From Paracoccaceae bacterium (lineage in GTDB: Bacteria; Pseudomonadota; Alphaproteobacteria; Rhodobacterales; Rhodobacteraceae), in NCBI GenBank assembly GCA_026709725.1, contig JAPOSK010000119.1, positions 1-6,896 of the forward strand: a stretch of DNA of 6,896 bases, read 5' to 3'. Within the stretch, counting starts at the first letter, position 1, and each line of letters opens with the position of its first letter. A program made the position numbers and the translations under genes. Below, piece after piece: positions 1 to 5,466 of this stretch. The notes beneath the pieces are model-generated. The model was not told the DNA's origin. It did no database searches and saw only the letters and a program-made list of their open reading frames with translations.

Positions 1-35
1 CAGATCGCTGATTGGGGCTCAATGTGATTTTGGCA

Positions 36-49
36 GATCATGCATGATC
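36..49. repeat. 14-base perfect palindrome
   Basis: GATCATGCATGATC reads the same on both strands. It lies in the non-coding stretch 1 to 268 downstream of the importer operon. It could be a protein-binding site or part of a small hairpin, and it carries a GATC tetranucleotide at each end. A palindrome of this length can also arise by chance. I see no gene beside it whose control it would explain; the rest of 1 to 268 shows only short repeats and no convincing reading frame on either strand. Confidence 0.4.
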
Positions 50-179
50 AGGGATTGACAGATTCCCGGGTTCGTCATGTAGGGATCACGGTTTCTGGAT
101 ATGAACAACGGCCTCCACCCGTGTCCGGTCGCCCGGCACATTGCGAGGGCGGGTGTTGCGACACGGAGGAGAGATCATG

Positions 180-224
180 GGAATGTCCAGGATGATGTTG
201 AAACCTCCCCGGGTGGGACATTCC
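180..224 (-). terminator. Inverted repeat after the importer operon, possible terminator or 3' end hairpin
   Basis: Arms GGAATGTCC (180-188) and GGACATTCC (216-224) are perfectly complementary, separated by 27 bases. The structure lies 44 bases past the stop codon of the last permease gene, where a transcript end would be expected. There is no T-run after it on the minus strand, so it is not a classical Rho-independent terminator. A role in 3' end protection or Rho-dependent termination is inference, and the long loop weakens the case. Confidence 0.25.
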
Positions 225-268
225 GTGTGGGATCGCCGGCGTGGCTGCAGCGGGACTGTCGGGGCGGG

Positions 269-1108
269 TCAGCCCTTGACGGCGCCGGTGGTCATGCCGG
301 CGATGATTTGCCGTGCGGCAAAGAAGGTGAATATCAGCGGCGGGATGACAATGAGGGTCCCCATGGCCATGATCCGGCCCCATTCGACCCCGGTATCCGT
401 GATGAAGCCTGCCGCTCCGACGGGGAGGGTCCGGGTCTTTCTGCCGGTGAGCAGCAGGGCGAGGATGAACTCGTTCCATGCAATGCGAAACGTGAAGATG
501 CCCGCGACCGCGTACCCCGACTTCATCAATGGCAGAAGGACCCGGAAATAGACCTGCAGCGGCGACGCGCCATCAATGACCGCCGCCTCCTCCAGCTCAA
601 CCGGAATCTGCTTGAAGAATCCAAAGAGAAGCCAGATGGCGAAAGGCAGGTTGAGGGCTGTGTAGAAAAACGTCAGGACCGCAAGATCGTTGTTGAGGCC
701 GAAATTCACCACCATGGCAAACGCCGGAACCGCAAGCACCGCCGGCGGAACCATTCGCACCAGCAGAGTGGCGTTGGCGGTAAACTCTCTGCCACGAAAT
801 TCCGTTCTTGCCAGCGCATAGGCACAGAATCCGCCGAATATGAGCGTGAACGCCGTCGACAGGGTGCCCACAATGATCGAGTTCCAAAGGTAACCGTCAA
901 AATTGCCCCGGGTCATGATATGTTCGTAATTCGCCAGGGTCGGCACAAAGAAGAACCAGACCGGTTCCTTTTGCTGGACGAGAACATCATTCTTGAATCC
1001 GGTCGATACCATCACCCAGATCGGCATCAGGGTAATGATGGCCAGCACCACGAGCGCGATGTAATGCGCAATGACCGAGCGCCGTCCTCCGATTGCCCTG
1101 CCGACCAT
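269..1108 (-). CDS. Carbohydrate ABC transporter permease, MalG type (inner-membrane subunit 2)
   Basis: Inner-membrane permease of 279 residues, the usual length for the MalG/UgpE side of a CUT1 sugar importer. It would pair with the upstream permease to form the translocation pore. Six hydrophobic segments are visible near residues 13-35, 78-100, 110-135, 143-165, 196-218 and 248-268. The cytoplasmic EAA loop, which docks on the ATPase, lies at 174-194 (EAAVIDGAS, then LLPL), with the conserved D179-G180. The ATG start lies one base beyond the stop of the preceding gene (TAG C ATG) and has no well-placed Shine-Dalgarno, so translation is probably coupled to the upstream permease. It is the last gene of the importer operon. 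The family assignment is firm; the transported sugar is not known. Confidence 0.94.
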   Translation of the reverse strand: MVGRAIGGRRSVIAHYIALVVLAIITLMPIWVMVSTGFKNDVLVQQKEPVWFFFVPTLANYEHIMTRGNFDGYLWNSIIVGTLSTAFTLIFGGFCAYALARTEFRGREFTANATLLVRMVPPAVLAVPAFAMVVNFGLNNDLAVLTFFYTALNLPFAIWLLFGFFKQIPVELEEAAVIDGASPLQVYFRVLLPLMKSGYAVAGIFTFRIAWNEFILALLLTGRKTRTLPVGAAGFITDTGVEWGRIMAMGTLIVIPPLIFTFFAARQIIAGMTTGAVKG

Positions 1109-1109
1109 G

Positions 1110-2021
1110 CTAGATATCCGACTTTTCCTTCATCGGATTGCCGGCAACGAGAATCGCGAAGCTCAATCCGAAGACAATGAGAATCAACAGAACAGAGATT
1201 GCCGACGCATAGCCGAGCTGTTGTGTCTCAAAGGCCCGGTTGTAGATGTGCAGGGAGAGAAGCTCTGTGGCACGACCCGGTCCGCCGCCGGTCAGGATGT
1301 ACATGACCTCGAGGGCACGAAAGACATCGATAAGGCGCAGGAGCAGTGCAATCAGCAGGATTGATCGGATCATCGGCAGTTTGACAAAAAGGATATGCTG
1401 CCACCAGTTGGCGCCATCAATCCTGCTTGCCTCAAGAATCTCGGAGGGCAGGGCCTGGAGGCCGGCGATGACGATGATGAAGATGAAGGGTGTCCATTGC
1501 CAGATATCGGTGAAGACAATGGCGAAGAATGCCAGTTCAGGGTCACCAAGCCAGACCTGCGGTTCAATCCCGACCATGCCGAGATAATAGTTGATCCAGC
1601 CAATGCGTGCGTCAAAAAGATAGCGCCAGATCAGGCCGACAACGACCGGGGATATCATCAGTGGCAGGATGAAGATGGTTCGGAAGACCGATGCCCCGCG
1701 AATCGGTTTTTCGAGCAGCAGAGCCAATGAGACACCAAGGAACATCTCGATGGTGATGGTCCAGAAACCGAACCGAAGTGTGACCCAGATCGATTCATGG
1801 ACATTGTCGTCGGTCAGCATGCGCACAAAATGACGCGTGCCCACGAAGGGAGCATCCTCGAATCTGGTGCCGATCTTCCAGTCGAAGAGGCTCAGATAAA
1901 ATGCCTGCAGGACGGGATAGACGAGACCGGCAACCATGATGGCGACCGCGGGCAGAATAAAGAAATACGGACTCAGCGGGCGAATGCTCACTGTTGCCGG
2001 TGGCGCCGACGGGTTCGCCAC
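1110..2021 (-). CDS. Carbohydrate ABC transporter permease, MalF type (inner-membrane subunit 1)
   Basis: Inner-membrane permease of 303 residues, typical of the shorter MalF/UgpA-like subunits that lack the large periplasmic insertion of E. coli MalF. Hydrophobic segments occur near residues 17-40, 76-103, 113-136, 160-190, 217-238 and 272-294. The EAA loop is at 197-217 (EASRIDGAN, then KLPM), with D202-G203 conserved. The stretch YILTGGGPGRATELLSLHIY (241-260) is characteristic of CUT1 permeases. The start is GTG at 2021, supported by GAGAGGA five bases upstream and by the usual position of the first helix. It follows the binding-protein gene after a 74-base gap holding a strong hairpin, and is followed one base later by the second permease. 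Family certain; substrate unknown. Confidence 0.94.
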   Translation of the reverse strand: MANPSAPPATVSIRPLSPYFFILPAVAIMVAGLVYPVLQAFYLSLFDWKIGTRFEDAPFVGTRHFVRMLTDDNVHESIWVTLRFGFWTITIEMFLGVSLALLLEKPIRGASVFRTIFILPLMISPVVVGLIWRYLFDARIGWINYYLGMVGIEPQVWLGDPELAFFAIVFTDIWQWTPFIFIIVIAGLQALPSEILEASRIDGANWWQHILFVKLPMIRSILLIALLLRLIDVFRALEVMYILTGGGPGRATELLSLHIYNRAFETQQLGYASAISVLLILIVFGLSFAILVAGNPMKEKSDI

Positions 2022-2054
2022 AGTTCCTCTCGCCCTGACCGGATTCGCATCGAC

Positions 2055-2080
2055 CGGGCACCGGCCATGGCCGGTGCCCG
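2055..2080 (-). promoter_or_regulatory. Intercistronic perfect palindrome between binding-protein and permease genes
   Basis: Arms CGGGCACCGGCC (2055-2066) and GGCCGGTGCCCG (2069-2080) are fully complementary around AT, making a 26-base perfect palindrome. In RNA it would form a very stable GC-rich stem of about 11 pairs closed by a CATG tetraloop. It begins 15 bases after the binding-protein stop codon and ends 33 bases before the GTG of the next permease. Hairpins at this place in sugar-importer operons (malE-malF is the textbook case) protect the upstream message from 3' exonucleases and lower permease expression. That role is inferred here. No T-run follows, so full termination is unlikely. 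Confidence 0.7.
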
Positions 2081-2095
2081 TGCCGAAGATTCGTC

Positions 2096-3442
2096 TCAGC
2101 TACCCTGACGGTACTCGGCCCACTTGTAGTAGCCCTCACGCTCCATGATCGCGCGCGCCTTCTCGTTGGCTTCATCCATTATGGGCTGGATCGGATCATC
2201 GGTGGTGATGACTTTGGTCAGAGCCTGACCGAGAACATCGATATTCAGCTCGTTCCATTCGGGAATCAGGGGTCGCCAGTCCGGGTCGGCGCAAGGCAGC
2301 TGTTCGGCAACAACCGGGTATTCCGGGAACAGGTCAGCGTTGTTCTGAATCGTGGAATGCCGGATTGGATCGCCACCCAGCTCAACCATGCGCTGGTCTC
2401 CTGCCTTGTTGGTGAGATACTGGATCAGGAGGAACGCCGCTTCCTGATTCTGCGAATTGGCAGGAATTCCAATCGCAAAGCCACCCGTTTCTGAGCCGCA
2501 TCTGACATCCGTCGGATGAAGCGCAAACCCGACATTTCCATCAACTGTCGACAGATTGGGATTGCGCGACATGGCTGCAATCTTGAGAGTATCAAGATAA
2601 AGGGCCGCATCACCCTGCAGGAACGCTGCCGACGCTTCACCAAAACCGAAGGTTTCAATACCCGTTGGCCCGGTCTGAACCACATGTCGCATGAATTCGG
2701 CGGCCTTGACGGCTTCCGGAGAATTGATCACCGGATTCCACTGATCATCAAAAATCTTGCCACCCATTGGTGCGAGGTGAAGCAGCCATCCGGCTGTAAC
2801 CTGATGGCCGGTCTTGCCCCGCGAGGTCATGGCCGGAATGCCGGCTTCACCCAATTGCGTCATGACGCCAGCGAGCTCGTCGTAGGTGGTTGGAACCGCA
2901 AGCCCCTGCTCTTCAAAAATGTCTTTGCGATAGGCGAGGATGGAGGTCTCTGCGCCGAATGGAAGGCCGTAGAGCGCACCTGACTTGCCGGGCAGATAGC
3001 CCTTCCCGCCGCCCACAATTCCACCATTCTGGAGATAGGCGTCCGCAATATCGTCAATGTCGAACTCCGGGTCGACGAGGGCGCCATTGGTGAAGAACTG
3101 CGACAGTGGCGTCAGCAATCCCTTCGCCACATACTCACCCTTCCACATTACGACCCATGACACGATGTCATACTCGCCTTCCTCCTTCGACATCTCAAGG
3201 AGCTGTCGATCACGAAGTTTCAGGTATTGCAGAGCGTCAACCTCGACCTCAATTCCTGTTTCCTCGGTGAATTCCTCAAGCAGTTCCTCGGCTGCGGTGA
3301 AGTGGGCAAGCGCCGGCCAGCTTATGACCAGTGTGGTTCCTGCATATTTCTCATAGGGATTGGCCATCAGGGGGCCGGCAATGGCCAGGGCCGCACCCAT
3401 TGTCACGGCCGCGAGTCTGTTTTTCCAGTCCAAGAATCTCAT
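2096..3442 (-). CDS. Periplasmic extracellular solute-binding protein of a CUT1 sugar ABC importer
   Basis: Periplasmic binding protein of 448 residues (family 1 type) that would capture the substrate and deliver it to the two permeases. The N-terminus has a Sec signal peptide: basic residues K7 and R9, hydrophobic core 10-22, probable cleavage after A27 (PLMA/NP). The mature part starts with a beta strand (TTLVISWPA, 36-44) followed by a helix rich in E, and carries typical motifs such as YGLPFGAETSILAYRKDIF (158-176), a GEASAAFLQGDAALYLD stretch (268-284) and GGFAIGIPANSQNQEAAFLL (320-339). C315 and C384 are the only cysteines and could form a disulfide. The ATG at 3442 is chosen over an upstream extension because AGGAGG sits six bases before it and the signal peptide begins there. 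Substrate unknown; a sugar or sugar-like compound is inferred from the neighbouring transporter genes. Confidence 0.93.
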   Translation of the reverse strand: MRFLDWKNRLAAVTMGAALAIAGPLMANPYEKYAGTTLVISWPALAHFTAAEELLEEFTEETGIEVEVDALQYLKLRDRQLLEMSKEEGEYDIVSWVVMWKGEYVAKGLLTPLSQFFTNGALVDPEFDIDDIADAYLQNGGIVGGGKGYLPGKSGALYGLPFGAETSILAYRKDIFEEQGLAVPTTYDELAGVMTQLGEAGIPAMTSRGKTGHQVTAGWLLHLAPMGGKIFDDQWNPVINSPEAVKAAEFMRHVVQTGPTGIETFGFGEASAAFLQGDAALYLDTLKIAAMSRNPNLSTVDGNVGFALHPTDVRCGSETGGFAIGIPANSQNQEAAFLLIQYLTNKAGDQRMVELGGDPIRHSTIQNNADLFPEYPVVAEQLPCADPDWRPLIPEWNELNIDVLGQALTKVITTDDPIQPIMDEANEKARAIMEREGYYKWAEYRQGS

Positions 3443-3448
3443 GTCTTT

Positions 3449-3454
3449 CCTCCT
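3449..3454 (-). promoter_or_regulatory. Strong ribosome binding site of the binding-protein gene
   Basis: AGGAGG on the minus strand, six bases before the ATG at 3442. It decides the start: the reading frame is open 44 codons further upstream, but that extension overlaps the ATPase gene and would bury the signal peptide. The strong site fits the need for more binding protein than membrane components. Confidence 0.85.
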
Positions 3455-3470
3455 GCAGTTCCTGGGTTGT

Positions 3471-4571
3471 TCAGGCAATCGCCATGCCTGATTTTCGATC
3501 AAACAGATACATTCTGTTCGTATCAAAAAGATATTCGCCGCTTTCCAGCGGCGCACTGTCGGGACCAACCTCAATCGAGGCGGTCACCGGCTGATCATCA
3601 ATGCGGGCCGCGAGGAACTGGCTGGAGCCGATATACTCGGCAACCTCGACAGTGAGATCGATGGGGGCAAAGAGTGAAGACCGGGTCCCTCCAGCGCCTT
3701 CGACGGAGAAATGTTCCGGTCGCAACCCGATGACGACATCCCGTGCGGAATGATCCGTGGCGGCCTTGCTGAGCCGCGGATTGAGAGGGATGTCAAAACC
3801 CTTGCCCCGAACACGAAGACCATCGGAGCCTGTCAGCTGCGCCTTGAGGAAATTCATTGATGGCGAACCGATAAATCCGGCAACAAACCGGTTGACGGGT
3901 GTGTTGTATACGTCCCGCGGTGTGCCAACCTGCTGAATAATGCCCCGATCCATGATCACGATCCGGTCAGCCATGGTCATCGCTTCAATCTGGTCATGCG
4001 TGACGTAGATCATCGTGCGCTTCAGTCGCTTGTGCAAAATTGCCAGTTCGGTGCGCATGGTTGATCGCAGCTTGGCATCAAGATTCGAGAGCGGTTCGTC
4101 AAACAGGAAACAGTAGGCATCGCGAACAATGGCTCGCCCCATCGCCACACGCTGACGCTGACCGCCCGAGAGGTCGCGCGGTCTGCGGTCAAGATATTCG
4201 GTCAATTCCAGCATCTCTGCCGCCAAGCGCACCCTTTGCTTCACCTCATCTCTGGGTCGGCCCGCCAGCCTCAGGGCAAAGGACATGTTTCCGGAGACAT
4301 CCATATGCGGGTACAGGGCATAGGACTGAAAGACCATCGCAATGTCGCGTTCCTTCGGCGGGGCCCAGGTCACGTCATTGCCGCCAATGAAAATCTGCCC
4401 CGCTGAAACCGGTTCCAGACCCGCAATCATCCGCAATGTTGTTGATTTTCCACAACCGGACGGTCCGACGATGACAACGAACTCACCCTCATCAAACTGC
4501 AGGTCCATCATCGGGATCACAGTTGTCTCCCCGAACGACTTCATCACTCCTGACAGTTTGACACCACTCAT
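3471..4571 (-). CDS. ABC transporter ATP-binding protein, UgpC/MsmK/MalK type
   Basis: Cytoplasmic ATPase of 366 residues that powers the importer. All nucleotide-binding motifs are intact: Walker A GPSGCGKST (36-44), Q-loop Q82, signature LSGGQ (134-138), Walker B FLFDEP with D158 and E159, D-loop SNLD (162-165), and switch H192. The C-terminal part from about 240 to 366 is the TOBE/OB regulatory domain found in CUT1 ATPases (GLRPEHF, 282-288). Length is typical. It is the first gene of the transporter operon; its stop lies 28 bases before the binding-protein ATG. An in-frame TGA lies eight codons upstream of the ATG, so this start is the furthest possible; it has only a weak Shine-Dalgarno (GGTGA, about 15 bases away). 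Such ATPases are sometimes shared between several importers. Confidence 0.95.
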   Translation of the reverse strand: MSGVKLSGVMKSFGETTVIPMMDLQFDEGEFVVIVGPSGCGKSTTLRMIAGLEPVSAGQIFIGGNDVTWAPPKERDIAMVFQSYALYPHMDVSGNMSFALRLAGRPRDEVKQRVRLAAEMLELTEYLDRRPRDLSGGQRQRVAMGRAIVRDAYCFLFDEPLSNLDAKLRSTMRTELAILHKRLKRTMIYVTHDQIEAMTMADRIVIMDRGIIQQVGTPRDVYNTPVNRFVAGFIGSPSMNFLKAQLTGSDGLRVRGKGFDIPLNPRLSKAATDHSARDVVIGLRPEHFSVEGAGGTRSSLFAPIDLTVEVAEYIGSSQFLAARIDDQPVTASIEVGPDSAPLESGEYLFDTNRMYLFDRKSGMAIA

Positions 4572-4611
4572 GCGAATCGTTTGCTTTCACCAGTGTTTGA
4601 CCATCGTCTTC

Positions 4612-4632
4612 CGTCACAATACGATTTTGACG
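4612..4632. promoter_or_regulatory. Imperfect inverted repeat over the candidate importer promoter (possible operator)
   Basis: CGTCACAA (4612-4619) and TTTTGACG (4625-4632) match as an inverted repeat at seven of eight positions with a five-base spacer. The dyad overlaps the candidate -10 element at 4616-4621, where a repressor would block RNA polymerase. Size and symmetry resemble operators of LacI- or GntR-type sugar regulators, but no such regulator gene lies in the window, so the identity of a binding protein is open. Confidence 0.35.
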
Positions 4633-4643
4633 CCCCGTTACAA
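4616..4643 (-). promoter_or_regulatory. Candidate sigma-70-type promoter of the importer operon
   Basis: On the minus strand, TTGTAA (4643-4638) and TATTGT (4621-4616) are separated by 16 bases. They match the TTGACA and TATAAT consensus at four positions each. Transcription would begin near 4609, giving a leader of just under 40 bases before the ATPase ATG. This is the best-looking promoter in the gap, but bacterial promoters of this quality occur by chance and there is no experimental support. Confidence 0.35.
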
Positions 4644-4809
4644 CTTGTTTGTCGCACGAGGGACAGGGGATCAAATCAACTGGCCTGAATGCGACGGGAT
4701 GCCAATGATCGTCACCCCGGCACTGACACTGTGATGGCCTCAGGTCGGGGCAGTGAAAATGCACCCTGAGAGATTGACGCTGAAGGCATGAGCGTGCACG
4801 CGGATTGAC

Positions 4810-4833
4810 CGGGCGGGCCCGCTTTCCCGCCCG
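4810..4833. repeat. GC-rich stem-loop, 8-base arms
   Basis: CGGGCGGG (4810-4817) pairs perfectly with CCCGCCCG (4826-4833) around an eight-base loop. Within it GCGGGCCCGC (4813-4822) is itself a palindrome, and GCGGGCCCG recurs at 4862-4870. It may end transcripts of the signalling pair, but neither strand shows a T-run after it, so it is not a standard intrinsic terminator. Confidence 0.5.
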
Positions 4834-4908
4834 CCGGGAACATCATCTCCAGGGATCGCAAGCGGGCCCGGAGCAGGTGCACGGCAGATCACGGGCCGAT
4901 ATCTTCCC

Positions 4909-4925
4909 GACCGGGGCTTCCGGTC
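4909..4925. repeat. Short stem-loop, 6-base arms
   Basis: GACCGG (4909-4914) and CCGGTC (4920-4925) form a perfect stem with a five-base loop. It is the middle of three stem-loops in the GC-rich part of the gap. No T-run follows on either strand. Function unknown. Confidence 0.4.
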
Positions 4926-4961
4926 TGCCGGCATGTGCAGGGCGGACAATTCATGGATTCG

Positions 4962-4983
4962 CCGGAGCGTGTGCAGGCTCCGG
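4962..4983. repeat. Stem-loop, 7-base arms
   Basis: CCGGAGC (4962-4968) and GCTCCGG (4977-4983) pair perfectly around an eight-base loop. On the minus strand this is the first clear stem-loop after the HATPase stop codon, about 80 bases downstream, so it is a candidate 3' end structure for the signalling transcript. No T-run follows. Confidence 0.45.
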
Positions 4984-5062
4984 GGTCATCATGCCAAGAT
5001 TGTCGGGACGGAATGCCCGGAGATTGTGTGCGGGACAGGGTGCTGACCGGAATGCGGTGGAC

Positions 5063-5464
5063 CTATTTCAGTGTCAGCCTGAGGATGTTCAAATCGTCCT
5101 TGCGCTCATAGACCAGATCGCTTGCGAGTGTCCTGACGAGGTGAACACCAAGTCCGCCAACGGACCGTTCGTCAAGAGCGGCATCAATATCAGGCGATAT
5201 GCTGTCTTCCAGGATGTTGAAGGGCTTGGCATTGTCCGAGAGGCATAAACGCATGCCATCACCGATGGGTGTGATGTCAAGCCAGGCGCGGGTTTCTTCA
5301 TTGTCACCATGGGTGAATATGTTCAGGATCAGCTCCTCAAGAACCAGCTGAACATTGAAGACGAGATTGGCCGACCACCCCTCGGCCTCGGCAATCGAAT
5401 CAATTTCCTGATTCAGCGCCGCCAAATCGGACGATTCGCAACAAATTGAGTAGACTTCAGCCAT
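5063..5464 (-). CDS. RsbW/SpoIIAB-like anti-sigma-type HATPase (serine kinase)
   Basis: Small cytoplasmic GHKL-type ATPase of 133 residues, the size of single-domain anti-sigma kinases. The N box is EELILNIFTHG (43-53): E44 and N48 match the catalytic glutamate and Mg-binding asparagine of SpoIIAB/RsbW. The G1 box is D77-N78-A79 followed by PFN (81-83), with Ala where many relatives have Gly. The G2 region is SVGGLGVHLV (101-110). There is no histidine-kinase phosphoacceptor domain. By family, it should phosphorylate a serine on a STAS antagonist and bind either the antagonist or a target such as a sigma factor. Its ATG lies two bases after the phosphatase stop, with only a weak ribosome site, so translation is probably coupled. 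Neither STAS protein nor sigma factor is present in the window, so the target is unknown. Confidence 0.88.
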   Translation of the reverse strand: MAEVYSICCESSDLAALNQEIDSIAEAEGWSANLVFNVQLVLEELILNIFTHGDNEETRAWLDITPIGDGMRLCLSDNAKPFNILEDSISPDIDAALDERSVGGLGVHLVRTLASDLVYERKDDLNILRLTLK

Positions 5465-5466
5465 GC

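Larger units (their letters stand above)
4572..5062. other. 491-base non-coding stretch between the signalling pair and the importer operon
   Basis: No convincing gene is visible on either strand. The short frames present have unusual composition, lack ribosome binding sites, or run antisense into the neighbouring genes. The half near the HATPase gene (about 4800 to 4990) is very GC-rich with three stem-loops; the half near the ATPase gene is less GC-rich and contains the candidate promoter and dyad. The most economical reading is transcript-end structures of the signalling pair followed by the control region of the importer. A small RNA in the GC-rich half cannot be excluded. Confidence 0.6.

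Noticed and set aside
55..83. TTGACA at 55-60 with TGTAGG 17 bases later as a plus-strand promoter
   Set aside because: The -35 match is perfect but the -10 matches at only three of six positions, and no plausible plus-strand gene follows.
141..551. Plus-strand frame with a good GGAGGAG site before an ATG at 177
   Set aside because: The Shine-Dalgarno-like match is real, but most of the frame is antisense to the permease gene and the protein shows no domain, signal or plausible composition.
101..1180. 359-codon open frame on the plus strand opposite the MalG-like permease
   Set aside because: The translation is rich in D, R, H and Q with no recognisable domain, and it is wholly antisense to a clear permease gene except at its ends. 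It is a shadow frame.
3443..3574. N-terminal extension of the binding protein by 44 residues
   Set aside because: It overlaps the end of the ATPase gene, places the signal peptide internally, and ignores the strong AGGAGG site before the ATG at 3442.
4740..4949. Small minus-strand frame of 69 codons in the intergenic gap
   Set aside because: It has no ribosome binding site and no recognisable features, and it runs through two of the stem-loops.
4805..5248. 147-codon plus-strand frame across the gap and the end of the HATPase gene
   Set aside because: Its second half is antisense to the HATPase, the first half is low-complexity from the GC-rich stem-loops, and it has no ribosome site or domain.
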